Source: Lachnospiraceae bacterium UBA4380
Lineage (GTDB): Bacteria > Bacillota > Clostridia > Lachnospirales > Lachnospiraceae
Assembly: GCA_002390025.1 (NCBI GenBank)
Contig: DGRU01000105.1
Location: 1-25,414 of the forward strand
Reading direction: 5' to 3'
DNA length: 25,414 nt
The translations under genes and the position numbers were made by a program. The notes beneath the pieces are model-generated. The model made no database searches. It was not told where the DNA came from and worked only from the letters and a program-made list of their open reading frames with translations. Below, piece after piece: positions 7,237 through 14,733 of this stretch. Position 1 is the first letter of the stretch. Every line of letters begins with the position of its first letter.

Positions 7237-7983
7237 TTATTTTGAAGTGAGCACCTTGCAGGCTTCCACTGCGGAAGGAGTTCCGATCAGAGTGGGAAGG
7301 ATCTCGTCCCTGGTGCCTGTCGCAGCGATCCTGCCGCTTCGCAGAACGACGATCTCATCTGCGATCTCAAGGATACGCTCCTGGTGGGAGATGATCATGA
7401 TAGAACTGTCGTGGATCTTGGCACGCATTTTTTCAAAGACCTGGATCAGGTTCTGGAAGCTCCACAGGTCGATACCGGCCTCCGGCTCGTCAAAAACGGA
7501 GAGCCTGGTGCTGCGGGCCAGAACAGTGGCAATCTCAATGCGCTTGAGCTCACCGCCCGAGAGAGAGGCGTTGACTTCACGGTTGATATAATCCTTGGCG
7601 CAGAGTCCGACTTCCGCCAGATACTGGCAGGCATCGGCGGGAGACATTCTCTTTCCGGCCGCCAGACGGATCAGGTCGAGGACCTGAATGCCCTTGAAAC
7701 GAACAGGCTGTTGGAAGGCAAAGCTGATTCCCGCTTTTGCGCGCTCGGTGATGTTTTTGTCTGTGATATCCTCGCCGTCAAGGAGGATGCGTCCGGAGGT
7801 GGGCTTTTCAATACCCGCAATGATCTTTGCGAGGGTGGATTTGCCGCCGCCGTTGGGGCCGGTGATCACGACGAACTTGTTGTCATCAATCCTGAGACTG
7901 ATGTCTGTGAGGATCTCTTTATCGACCGAACCGGTGCCGTTATCCTCTGTGACACCGAACGAGATATTCTGAAGTTCCAGCAT
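7237..7983 (-). CDS. sufC: SufC-type ABC ATPase of the minimal SUF system
   Basis: 248 residues. Walker A is GPNGGGKST, the Q-loop is AFQQPVRF, the ABC signature is LSGGELKR, Walker B is RLSVFDEPEAGID, and the switch His is in IISHQ. These are SufC features. It is a cytosolic ATPase that partners SufB, not a membrane transporter, and there is no permease nearby. The frame continues 70 codons upstream (to 8193). The ATG at 7983 is preferred because AGGAGA lies just before it and the family's N-terminus (MLELQNISFGV) begins there; the extra 70 codons are low-complexity and overlap the DUF134 gene in another frame. Its ATPase cycle probably remodels SufB during cluster assembly. Confidence 0.93.
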   Translation of the reverse strand: MLELQNISFGVTEDNGTGSVDKEILTDISLRIDDNKFVVITGPNGGGKSTLAKIIAGIEKPTSGRILLDGEDITDKNITERAKAGISFAFQQPVRFKGIQVLDLIRLAAGKRMSPADACQYLAEVGLCAKDYINREVNASLSGGELKRIEIATVLARSTRLSVFDEPEAGIDLWSFQNLIQVFEKMRAKIHDSSIMIISHQERILEIADEIVVLRSGRIAATGTRDEILPTLIGTPSAVEACKVLTSK

Positions 7984-8044
7984 GTTTGTTTCTCCTGTAA
8001 AAATAGTTTTAGCAGTTGCATTCAATAAAAATAGAGTTGCAGAA

Positions 8045-8413
8045 TTACGATTCGGGTTCCTGTCCCGGACGTTTGCAGGATTCCAGGAAGCAGTCCTCTC
8101 TGTTCCCTCCGCACAGCTTCCAGTTTCCGCCCTGGATGATGAGCTCCCTGCTGCAGACAAGAGCCCGGGCAACTTTTCTGCGCGCGGACTCACAGATCTC
8201 TGTGGCAGTTGTCCTGGAAATATTCATCTGCACTGCGCACTGGCTGTGTGTCAGTCCCTCGTAATCTACGAGGCGCAGGGCTTCGTATTCATCCACTGTG
8301 AGGAAGATGGGTTCTTCCGGTTCAGCCCCGGACGAAGCAGGGGAAGGAGAGGGCACATATCGCCTGATCGACGGCATGTCGCATACACGCCGGCTTCTCT
8401 GCGGTCTTGCCAT
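8045..8413 (-). CDS. DUF134 / UPF0251 family helix-turn-helix protein, putative regulator of sufCB
   Basis: 122 residues. The N-terminus MARPQRSRRVCDMP, the core FLTVDEYEALRLVDYEGLTHSQCAVQMNISRTTATEICESARRKVARALV and the ending GGNWKLCGG are the DUF134 pattern. Its middle resembles a sigma-region-4-like helix-turn-helix (about residues 37-85). A Cys-containing tail (CGGNREDCFLESC) could bind metal or a cluster. The gene is first in a three-gene unit, 61 bases before sufC, behind a strong promoter (about 8455-8483) and a good ribosome site (CGGAGGTG). A role in sensing Fe-S or metal state and controlling the unit is inference from position and Cys content; the family's function is not settled. 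Confidence 0.85.
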   Translation of the reverse strand: MARPQRSRRVCDMPSIRRYVPSPSPASSGAEPEEPIFLTVDEYEALRLVDYEGLTHSQCAVQMNISRTTATEICESARRKVARALVCSRELIIQGGNWKLCGGNREDCFLESCKRPGQEPES

Positions 8414-8441
8414 AAAAACACCTCCGTAGCTGCATTTATTT

Positions 8442-8483
8442 TCGACATAAGTCGATTATAGAAGAAGCGTATGTATTTGTCCA
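8442..8483 (-). promoter_or_regulatory. Promoter of DUF134-sufC-sufB with palindrome at the start site
   Basis: Read on the minus strand: -35 TGGACA (8478-8483), a 17-base spacer and a perfect -10 TATAAT (8455-8460). Directly downstream is TCGAC-TTAT-GTCGA (8442-8455), a 5-bp inverted repeat that overlaps the expected transcription start and would suit an operator. Confidence 0.8.
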
Positions 8484-8574
8484 TGCTAACTTACCTGCTG
8501 ATTGTATCTGTATCCAAACAGATTCATATAAAACAGGAGAGCGCAGAAAGAGCACAGAAAAACAGCACAGAGAA

Positions 8575-8608
8575 ACAGCCATGGCAGAGAGGACTCTGCC
8601 ATGGCTGT
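8575..8608 (-). terminator. Terminator of glgC-glgD
   Basis: A perfect 15-bp inverted repeat (ACAGCCATGGCAGAG) has a 4-base loop. It lies 50 bases after the glgD stop. On the minus strand it is followed by a T/C-rich tract ending in TTTTT about 12 bases later. Confidence 0.8.
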
Positions 8609-8657
8609 ACTATGACCGTATATTCAATTGATCTGGCTGATCAGGCCGGAATCAGAA

Positions 8658-9767
8658 TTACAGGGTGTCGGAATGTTTGATATAGCCGACAGAACCGGGC
8701 TCAGCCATGATCTTGTTCTCATGGATGATCCTTGCATATTTGTCGACGACCTGGTTCTGGATGACGACGTTCTCGCCGATCTCTGCGTAAGCAAGGACGA
8801 TGCAGCCCTTGACAACTGCGCCCTTGCCGATGGTGACGCCGCGGCCGATGACGGAATCTTCCACTGTGCCGTGGACTTCGCAGCCGTTGGAGACCAGGGA
8901 ATTCTTGACCTCTGCCTCATCGTAGAACTGCGTCGGGCAGGAATCGGAGGTTCTGGTGTAGATCGGCCAGTCGGAGGTGAACAGGGTAGCGGACTCATCA
9001 ATGTCGATCAGAGCCTCGTTTGCCTTGTAGTAGGTCTCCAGGCTGGTGATGGGAGCGAAGAAGCCGTGGTGCTCGACCGCACGGACATCCAGCTCGCCGC
9101 ACTTGGCGTTGACGATGTTGGCCAGTGTGTAGACGGAAGAGGTCTCACGAGCGGCATACATCAGGTCGATCAGGAGATCCTTCTTCATGACATAGGACTC
9201 CATGAACATGTCCTTGTTGTCCTCATCGCCCAGGTTGGGAGTGACGGCTTTGACTTTGTCGCCGTCCAGGGTCAGAGCGTTGCAGGTAGCATAGCCTTCC
9301 CTGGCGTCAAATACTTTGTGATAGAGCAGAGTGATGTCTGCGCCGGATTTGACGTGCTGCTTAAGGAGCTCATCGTAGTTCTGTGCAAATACCATGCAGC
9401 TGGGAGCGATCACGACATATTCCTTGGTCTGACGGCGGATATAGTCGATGTTGGAAAACAGTGCGTTGATATTTGTGTTGTAGATGGAATTGACCAGCTC
9501 TTCGTTGGGAACGATGATCTGGATTCTGCCGCGCTTGGAGTTGATGTTGTAGTGACGGCCTGTGCCGATGTGGGCTACCAGGGAGCGGGGCTTCTTGGTG
9601 ATGTAAACCTGGATGTTATTGATTCCGCTGTTGCTGAAGTTGGAGATCGGGAAATCGATCACACGGAATCTGCCGAGGAAGGAGAAAGCGCCGATCGGAC
9701 GATAGTCCTGCATACCGTCAACTTTATGCTCCGGTGAAGATGTTACGATACCAAATGCTTTTGCCAT
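8658..9767 (-). CDS. glgD: Glucose-1-phosphate adenylyltransferase-like subunit GlgD
   Basis: 369 residues with an N-terminal nucleotidyltransferase-like domain (about 1-240) and a C-terminal left-handed beta-helix (about 280-360). The sequence is clearly related to GlgC (FRVIDFPISNFSNSGI), but the catalytic glycine-rich motif is absent: where GlgC has [10 protein letters not shown], this protein has GIVTSSPEHKVDGM. That is characteristic of GlgD, a regulatory or stabilising partner that raises GlgC activity in Bacillota. It starts 15 bases after the glgC stop, with GGGGAGG as ribosome site, so the two are translated from one message. Cytoplasmic; it acts in ADP-glucose supply for glycogen. 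Glycogen synthase, branching enzyme and phosphorylase genes are not in the window. Confidence 0.95.
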   Translation of the reverse strand: MAKAFGIVTSSPEHKVDGMQDYRPIGAFSFLGRFRVIDFPISNFSNSGINNIQVYITKKPRSLVAHIGTGRHYNINSKRGRIQIIVPNEELVNSIYNTNINALFSNIDYIRRQTKEYVVIAPSCMVFAQNYDELLKQHVKSGADITLLYHKVFDAREGYATCNALTLDGDKVKAVTPNLGDEDNKDMFMESYVMKKDLLIDLMYAARETSSVYTLANIVNAKCGELDVRAVEHHGFFAPITSLETYYKANEALIDIDESATLFTSDWPIYTRTSDSCPTQFYDEAEVKNSLVSNGCEVHGTVEDSVIGRGVTIGKGAVVKGCIVLAYAEIGENVVIQNQVVDKYARIIHENKIMAEPGSVGYIKHSDTL

Positions 9768-9782
9768 TGTTTTGTCCTCCCC

Positions 9783-10919
9783 TTAAACATCCTGCGCCTG
9801 CAGCAGGATTTCCTTGCTGTCGGCGCTTCCGATAACTGCGTCTGCAGCGATCTTGACATTGTCAGCGACGAGTGCTCTGGTGACGACTGCGCCGTCTCCT
9901 ACGACTACGCCGGGCATCAGGACAGAATCGATGACCTGGGCGCCGGTGCCGACGGTAGCGCCGGTGAAGATGACGGAATTCTTGACCTTGCCGTCAACGC
10001 GGCAGCCCTGTGTGATGTAGGCGCGGTCAATATCGGCATTCGGTCCGATATAAGCGGGCAGACCCAGAAGTCCTGCGGAATCCTCTGTGTAGATCTTCCA
10101 TGTAGGATCATCAAGGTTGAGCTCGCAGTTCTCATCGAGCAGATCCATATTTGCTTCCCAGAGGGAATCGATGGTTCCGACATCCTTCCAGTAACCTTCG
10201 AACTTGAATGCGACGAGCTTGTCGCCTGCGTTCAGCAGAGTGGGGATGATGTTCTTGCCGAAGTCGTGATCGGAATTCGGGTCATCCATATCTGCGACAA
10301 GGAGCTCGCGGAGTCTGGGCCAGGAGAAGATGTAAATACCCATGGAAGCAAGGGTGCTGCGGGGATTTGCGGGCTTCTCCTCGAAGTCGACGATGTTGTC
10401 ATCGTCGTCTGTGATCATGATGCCGAAACGGCTTGCCTCTTCAATCGGAACAGGCATGACAGCGATGGTTGCTGCGGCGTCCTTCTCTTTGTGGCAGTCA
10501 AGCATCTTGTCGTAATTCATCTTGTAAATATGGTCGCCGGAGAGGACAAGAAGGTACTCGGGATTGTAGCTGTCGATGAAATCGATATTCTGGGAAATAG
10601 CATCTGCAGTTCCACGGAAAACTTCAAGTCCGGAATCAGCTTTCTCACGAGGAGTAAGGACGAAAACGCCGCTGTCCTTCGTGTCAAGGCCCCAAAGGCC
10701 GCCCTTTGCTACATAGCTGTTCAGAAGTACAGATTCATACTGTGTCAGAACGCCGACAACATCGATGCCGCTGTTGGCGCAGTTACTGAGGGGGAAATCG
10801 ACGATGCGGTATTTTCCACCGTATGCAACTGCAGGCTTCGCCACTTTGTTGGTGAGATCATGCAGACGACTTCCCCGACCACCGGCCAGGATCATTGCTA
10901 ACATTTCAGTTTGTTTCAT
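9783..10919 (-). CDS. glgC: Glucose-1-phosphate adenylyltransferase, catalytic subunit GlgC
   Basis: 378 residues, close to the usual Bacillota length of about 380. Motifs in order: [10 protein letters not shown] (residues 10-19, nucleotide and Mg binding), [49 protein letters not shown], and a hexapeptide-repeat beta-helix in the last 110 residues. It makes ADP-glucose from glucose-1-phosphate and ATP, the committed step of bacterial glycogen synthesis. ATG 10919 follows GAGAGGG. It is the first gene of glgC-glgD. A promoter-like element about 240 bases upstream implies a long leader, discussed separately. Confidence 0.96.
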   Translation of the reverse strand: MKQTEMLAMILAGGRGSRLHDLTNKVAKPAVAYGGKYRIVDFPLSNCANSGIDVVGVLTQYESVLLNSYVAKGGLWGLDTKDSGVFVLTPREKADSGLEVFRGTADAISQNIDFIDSYNPEYLLVLSGDHIYKMNYDKMLDCHKEKDAAATIAVMPVPIEEASRFGIMITDDDDNIVDFEEKPANPRSTLASMGIYIFSWPRLRELLVADMDDPNSDHDFGKNIIPTLLNAGDKLVAFKFEGYWKDVGTIDSLWEANMDLLDENCELNLDDPTWKIYTEDSAGLLGLPAYIGPNADIDRAYITQGCRVDGKVKNSVIFTGATVGTGAQVIDSVLMPGVVVGDGAVVTRALVADNVKIAADAVIGSADSKEILLQAQDV

Positions 10920-11153
10920 GATGAGCCCTCTCTTTCATAATTTATAGCAGCGTTTGGAGGCAGACGCAAAAACTATTGCCAGTGGCTGCGGGTTGAACAG
11001 GTCGGTAAATTCCCTGTCCCGAATCGAACTGCCCGGATCTACGGGAATCCATCGAATCTGAAGCATGTTTCTGCGGCAGGTCCCCTTTGCGGCAATCCCT
11101 GCCGCACGGTGTCAACTGCTTCTGCCGACATGAATGGCAGGCAGGACGCAACT
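10920..11153 (-). other. Predicted long 5' leader of glgC
   Basis: If transcription begins at the predicted upstream promoter, about 230 bases precede glgC. This stretch holds no credible gene; a 112-codon frame across it is not protein-like. It contains pairing segments: TGCGGCAGG with CCTGCCGCA (11072-11080/11098-11106), CTGCC with GGCAG near 11121-11138, and ATTCCC with GGGAAT enclosing CCGGG/CGGG near 11010-11050. I do not recognise a known riboswitch. A weak alternative promoter close to the gene (TATAAA at 10941-10946) would remove the leader. Confidence 0.4.
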
Positions 11154-11160
11154 TATTCAT

Positions 11161-11189
11161 ATTGTACAGTAATAAAATCGCAAAGTAAA
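11161..11189 (-). promoter_or_regulatory. Putative glgC-glgD promoter
   Basis: On the minus strand: TTTACT (11184-11189), a 17-base spacer and TACAAT (11161-11166). This gives 4/6 and 5/6 matches to the vegetative consensus in an AT-rich patch of an otherwise GC-rich spacer. Confidence 0.55.
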
Positions 11190-11390
11190 TAATCTTTGCC
11201 GTTTTGCATAAAAAATTTAGATATTCAGTTGAGTACAGGCCCGCCTGAAACGCGGGGTGTCCGGCGCGCATTCTGCGCAAAAGATGCCATGTTTTATGCC
11301 ATCCGGGATGTTTTCATTGGATTTCAGTAAGAAATTAAAAAAAGACGCCGGAGTGTGAAATTTTGAAGGCTGTTAATTAAGTAAAAATGA

Positions 11391-11399
11391 TGGTATGAT
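11391..11399 (+). promoter_or_regulatory. Extended -10 promoter of the zinc-ribbon/YARHG gene
   Basis: TGGTATGAT has the TGn extension and a 5/6 match to TATAAT, in an AT-rich setting with no clear -35. A leader of about 140 bases would follow. It includes a CCGGG-acagaaca-CCCGG hairpin (about 11502-11519). Confidence 0.45.
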
Positions 11400-11464
11400 G
11401 ATTGAGAATTATAAATAAAGAAGAAGAGAAGCTCTCTGAAATCGTTTCTTCGGTAGGGAGAGGT

Positions 11465-11494
11465 GTACGGAATTGTACGAAATAGTACGGAATA
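11465..11494. repeat. Three 10-base tandem repeats, GTACGRAATW-type
   Basis: Units GTACGGAATT, GTACGAAATA and GTACGGAATA lie in tandem, 52 bases before the start codon of the zinc-ribbon gene. The 10-base period puts each copy on the same face of the helix, which would suit protein binding, but they may be a simple minisatellite. Confidence 0.7.
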
Positions 11495-11545
11495 TGCCGG
11501 ACCGGGACAGAACACCCGGCCTGTCATGTGTGAAAGGATAGGAAT

Positions 11546-13138
11546 ATGCGCTATTGTATGTATTGCGGAATGCCGATGGAAGATGATGATCTGTTCTGCA
11601 CACGCTGCGGAAAGGCAGTCTCTGACAACAAAGAGAAAGCTGCATCGGGAAAGGCGGAAAACCCCGAACTGCTGGCGGATGACGCAACGATCACCGGCAC
11701 TATGCGCACGGTCACATCGGAAGCTGTTCCCGGCGCCGGAGCGGCAGCTGGAGCAGGTGCAGCCTACGGAGCCGGAGCGGCAGCTGGAGCAGGTGCAGCC
11801 TACGGAGCAGGAGCGGCGGCTGGAGCAGGTGCAGCCTACGGAGCCGGAGCGGCGGCAGGTGCAGGTGCGGCCTATGGAGCCGGACGCAGACCTGCAGCGG
11901 GATCACCTCACAGAGCCCGCCCGGAGAATCCTGCCTATAACCGCCCCGAAACAGACAGTGCTGCCTACGGCCCCGGGCCTGCAGCTGCGGGAGGGGCATC
12001 GAATGCCGGAGATTCCGGGTCCGATCCGCGTCCCCGGCGCGGGAGCAGACGCAAACCGGGAAGAGACTCCATGTACGGAGACCCCCATGTGGATACAGCG
12101 ATTGAAAAATCCAAAAGACGCAGCAAAACCGACCCGGGCCGCTATATAATGCTCGTCTCTGCTGCTGTCCTGGTGCTGGTACTGGGATTCCTCCTCTTCC
12201 TGCTTGTCAAACCCGTCGACACGGATGAGAAGAAGGAGAAAGATACGGTTGCCTATGAGGACGACAGCAAAAAAGAAGAGAATCTGAGCCAGGGCCTGCA
12301 GACCCCCGCTTCCGGGCAGGCACAGGAGTCCGGTCAGTCTTCGGATTCCGGAAATATGGAAACACCTTCTCCGGCGGGAGCAGAGAATAATTCCGACAGT
12401 CAGGAGCAGGCGGATGTGTCCGCTGCCGGCGACGCTTCCCAAAACAGCGGTCAGAGCGCCCAGGCACCGCAGAACAGTGACCAGAGCGCCCAGACACCTC
12501 AGAACAATAACCAGAGCGCCCAGGCACCTCAGAACAATGACCAGAGCGCCCAGGCACCGCAGAACAGCGGCCAGAGCTCACAGCCTCAGTACGAAGAACC
12601 CGAAGATGACGGTTACGAAGATGACGGCTATGAAGATGATGACAGCAACGTCTCCGGATGGGAAGTAGACGAAGACGGCAATGAAGTGTACTACGCCGGA
12701 GCAGACGAGCAGAATACAGATAACGATCAGACCTCGGTCGGCGGCGATGCCAGGAACGATTCCAGCGGTGTTGCGACTCAGTCTTCCGACAAAAAGAAAA
12801 CCGTCTCCGAAAAGAGCGTCTCCGATAAAGTCCAGAAGGGAGATTCCGATTATATTCTCCCCGAGAGCAGCTCACGCTATTACACAAAACAGGAACTCAG
12901 CCAGCTCGACGACTACACCCTGCAGATGGCCATCAACGAGATCTATGCCCGCCACGGCCGCAAGTTTGATACCCAGAGCATCCGCGAATACTTTGAGGGA
13001 AAAACCTGGTACAGGGGAACGATCAACCCCGCTGATTTCGACGGAAACGAGGCGGCTTATTTCAACGAATACGAAATGGCCAACCGTGAGCTGATGTCCC
13101 AGATCCGCGCGGACCGCCAGGGAACAACAGTTCAGTAA
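11546..13138 (+). CDS. Zinc-ribbon, single-pass membrane protein with extracellular YARHG domain
   Basis: 530 residues; ATG follows AAAGGATAGGA. An N-terminal zinc ribbon uses CMYC (4-7) and CTRC (18-21 region). An Ala/Gly/Tyr repeat follows (about 63-112), then a basic Pro/Arg-rich region, one membrane helix (about 200-222, LVSAAVLVLVLGFLLFLLV), and a Gln/Ser/Asn-rich and acidic linker that includes DDGYEDDGYEDDD. The C-terminal YARHG domain (about 444-525) contains INEIYARHGRKF and YFEGKTWYRGT. The basic stretch before the helix predicts the zinc ribbon inside and YARHG outside. YARHG domains occur in secreted or membrane proteins, and their ligand is not known to me. It may work with the next gene, also a single-pass membrane protein, but that is only positional. 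Regulation and function are unknown. Confidence 0.85.
   Translation: MRYCMYCGMPMEDDDLFCTRCGKAVSDNKEKAASGKAENPELLADDATITGTMRTVTSEAVPGAGAAAGAGAAYGAGAAAGAGAAYGAGAAAGAGAAYGAGAAAGAGAAYGAGRRPAAGSPHRARPENPAYNRPETDSAAYGPGPAAAGGASNAGDSGSDPRPRRGSRRKPGRDSMYGDPHVDTAIEKSKRRSKTDPGRYIMLVSAAVLVLVLGFLLFLLVKPVDTDEKKEKDTVAYEDDSKKEENLSQGLQTPASGQAQESGQSSDSGNMETPSPAGAENNSDSQEQADVSAAGDASQNSGQSAQAPQNSDQSAQTPQNNNQSAQAPQNNDQSAQAPQNSGQSSQPQYEEPEDDGYEDDGYEDDDSNVSGWEVDEDGNEVYYAGADEQNTDNDQTSVGGDARNDSSGVATQSSDKKKTVSEKSVSDKVQKGDSDYILPESSSRYYTKQELSQLDDYTLQMAINEIYARHGRKFDTQSIREYFEGKTWYRGTINPADFDGNEAAYFNEYEMANRELMSQIRADRQGTTVQ
11732..11875 (+). repeat. 36-nt in-frame tandem repeat, four copies
   Basis: Four consecutive 36-base units encode a 12-residue unit GAGAAAGAGAAY within the cytoplasmic part of the zinc-ribbon membrane protein. 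Copies differ at only a few bases, which suggests recent expansion or ongoing homogenisation. The period keeps the reading frame. Confidence 0.9.
12443..12589 (+). repeat. 30-nt in-frame tandem repeat, about five copies
   Basis: Units of 30 bases encode N(S/N)xQSAQxPQ in the extracellular linker of the same protein; the last unit is 27 bases. The linker is hydrophilic, with no predicted structure, and would set the distance of the YARHG domain from the membrane. Confidence 0.88.
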
Positions 13139-13140
13139 AA

Positions 13141-13163
13141 GCCCGCCGGGATTTCCGGCAGGC
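13141..13163 (+). terminator. Hairpin after the zinc-ribbon/YARHG gene, weak terminator candidate
   Basis: GCCCGCCGG and CCGGCAGGC pair with one mismatch around a short loop, directly after the stop codon. No T run follows, so termination would be inefficient and read-through into the next gene is likely. Confidence 0.4.
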
Positions 13164-13271
13164 AGACGCACTGAGATTCCCGGGATTTACTGAGCTTTTA
13201 CTGAGATTTGGTGGGATATACTGAGATGTGCTGAAATTGACAGAGATCTACAGAGGTCTACAAAGATCTAC

Positions 13272-13339
13272 AGGTTACAGAGATTTAGAGGTTACAGAGA
13301 TCTACAGGTTATAGAGATCCAAAGGTTATAGAGATCTAC
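13272..13339. repeat. 17-nt tandem repeat, four copies, between two membrane-protein genes
   Basis: Four units of the form AGGTTAYAGAGATYYAV run head to tail, and related degenerate copies (AGATCTACAG, CTGAGATT) extend back to about 13170. They fill most of the 244-base spacer and contain no gene. They end about 45 bases before the next start codon. Confidence 0.9.
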
Positions 13340-13382
13340 AGGAAAGAGATTTACTGAAAAGAGATTTACAGAAAGACAAAGG

Positions 13383-14519
13383 ATGGAAGAAAAAAAGAAT
13401 GACGCGTCCGCCGCAGGCGGACAGAACAATGGAAAAATCAAAAAATACGCAGCCATAGTCCTCGTCCTCATACTGGCAGCGGCAGGATTTGCGTACTACA
13501 ACTACAACCTCCCCGAAAAACGGCTGGCGAGGGCTCTGGAGAAGGCCGATGCCCTCCTGGAGGCAAAAAACTACGAAGAGGCCTCCGCAGCCTATGAAGA
13601 GGCGGAAGAGATCAGCGGAGTCAGCCCCGAGGCACTCGAGGGACATATCCTGTCCGAACTTTACAGAGCGGACGAACTCGCGGCAAAGGCTTCGGATATT
13701 CCCTCCCGGGCGCAGGCCTGTGACTGCTACGGGCAGGTAGTCCTGCTCTGCGATGCGGCCGCCGCAACTCTTGAAGACCCTGCGGACGAGCGCTTTGCCC
13801 GGCCAAGGGCCGATGCGGATGCAAAGAGGACTGCCCTGCAGGAAGAGATCGCAGCCGGCTACGAAAAGGTGGAAAGCTACGTGGAGACGGAGGACCGGTC
13901 CGGTTCTTTCCTCATTCCCGGCGGCAATGAGGTCGCCTGCACACAGTATTATGATCTGGCGATCGTCAGTGACGAATACTATCCCTATGCAGACAAGATC
14001 AATGCCTCCCTGCAGAAGCAGAAGGATGATTATTTTGCCGATCCCGAAAACGAACCTTCCTCCCTGCTGGCAAAGGCGGGCGTCACGGACAAAGATGCTG
14101 CCTGCCGCGACTATGTCGGCGTTGAGGGCACTTACTCCGGAGAAGGCCTCCTCTGCATCCGGATGGCACATGTGCAGAACATAGGGGGGACACAGAGCAA
14201 TGACTACTGCGGCAGGACATTCCGCCTGTCGGACGGCGAAGAGGTCTCACTGGGTGACCTGACCGGCAAGACCGACATCGGCCTCAGACGCTTTGTCAGG
14301 CGCGCTCTCTGGTCCTGGCTGCAGCAGGAAGGCTATACGGAGATCCTCAAATCGGATGTTGAGGATTATGTAGAGGACCTCGAAGCGGATGAATACAAAT
14401 TCTGCATTCGCGACGACGGCACCCTCTGCCTGGTCATTGATCAGAGCGTTCCCTTCTTCGCGGACAGACAGGAGACCCTGGAGATTCCCCTTGACATCGG
14501 GCAAGAGCAGGAACAGTGA
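13383..14519 (+). CDS. Single-pass membrane protein with helical repeat region and DUF3298-like C-terminus
   Basis: 378 residues. A short basic N-terminus precedes one membrane helix (about 22-41, YAAIVLVLILAAAGFAYY), so most of the protein lies outside the cell. Residues 50-130 are helical and Ala/Glu-rich and resemble a TPR-type pair (KADALLEAKNYEEASAAYEEAEE). The C-terminal part (about 255-372) has TFRLSDGEEVSLGDLTG and, near the end, CIRDDGTLCLVIDQSVPFFA followed by TLEIPL. This resembles the DUF3298 domain of RsiV and related extracytoplasmic proteins, although the match is from memory. The ribosome site is weak (ACAAAGG directly before ATG). The upstream neighbour is another single-pass membrane protein. 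Function unknown; a sensor or cell-envelope role is plausible. Confidence 0.75.
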   Translation: MEEKKNDASAAGGQNNGKIKKYAAIVLVLILAAAGFAYYNYNLPEKRLARALEKADALLEAKNYEEASAAYEEAEEISGVSPEALEGHILSELYRADELAAKASDIPSRAQACDCYGQVVLLCDAAAATLEDPADERFARPRADADAKRTALQEEIAAGYEKVESYVETEDRSGSFLIPGGNEVACTQYYDLAIVSDEYYPYADKINASLQKQKDDYFADPENEPSSLLAKAGVTDKDAACRDYVGVEGTYSGEGLLCIRMAHVQNIGGTQSNDYCGRTFRLSDGEEVSLGDLTGKTDIGLRRFVRRALWSWLQQEGYTEILKSDVEDYVEDLEADEYKFCIRDDGTLCLVIDQSVPFFADRQETLEIPLDIGQEQEQ

Positions 14520-14525
14520 CCGGCT

Positions 14526-14625
14526 GACCGCACCGGAAGAGGGCAGACCGCGTCGGATGAGGGCAGACCGCGCCGGATAAGGACTGACTGCGTCGGATGA
14601 GGTCTGACCGCAACGGATGAGAAGC
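14526..14625. repeat. 20-nt tandem repeat, five copies
   Basis: Five exact-period units follow the form GACCGCGTCGGATGAGGGCA, with a few substitutions each. They begin 6 bases after the stop codon of the DUF3298-like gene. No coding potential; 20 is not a multiple of three. Confidence 0.92.
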
Positions 14626-14703
14626 TGCTGCACAGACCGGCTTGAAACCCGCGGCTCTTTTCACATCTTTTTAGCGGAAAACCCGGCTTATATGAGAACA
14701 GGT

Positions 14704-14733
14704 TTAAATAATACATTGTTAAATAATACATTG
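14704..14733. repeat. 15-nt direct repeat, two copies, AT-rich
   Basis: TTAAATAATACATTG occurs twice in perfect tandem, immediately upstream of and overlapping the -35 element of the purO promoter. It could act as an AT-rich UP element. Confidence 0.9.

Noticed and set aside
7984..8193. Upstream extension of SufC by 70 codons
   Set aside because: It lacks similarity to SufC, overlaps the DUF134 gene, and the ATG at 7983 has a good ribosome site.
10942..11280. Minus-strand gene of 112 codons upstream of glgC
   Set aside because: No ribosome site, unusual composition, and it overlaps the predicted promoter and leader of glgC.
13272..13339. CRISPR array
   Set aside because: The 17-nt units are directly adjacent with no spacers, and no cas gene is present. 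The same applies to the 20-nt and 14-nt arrays.
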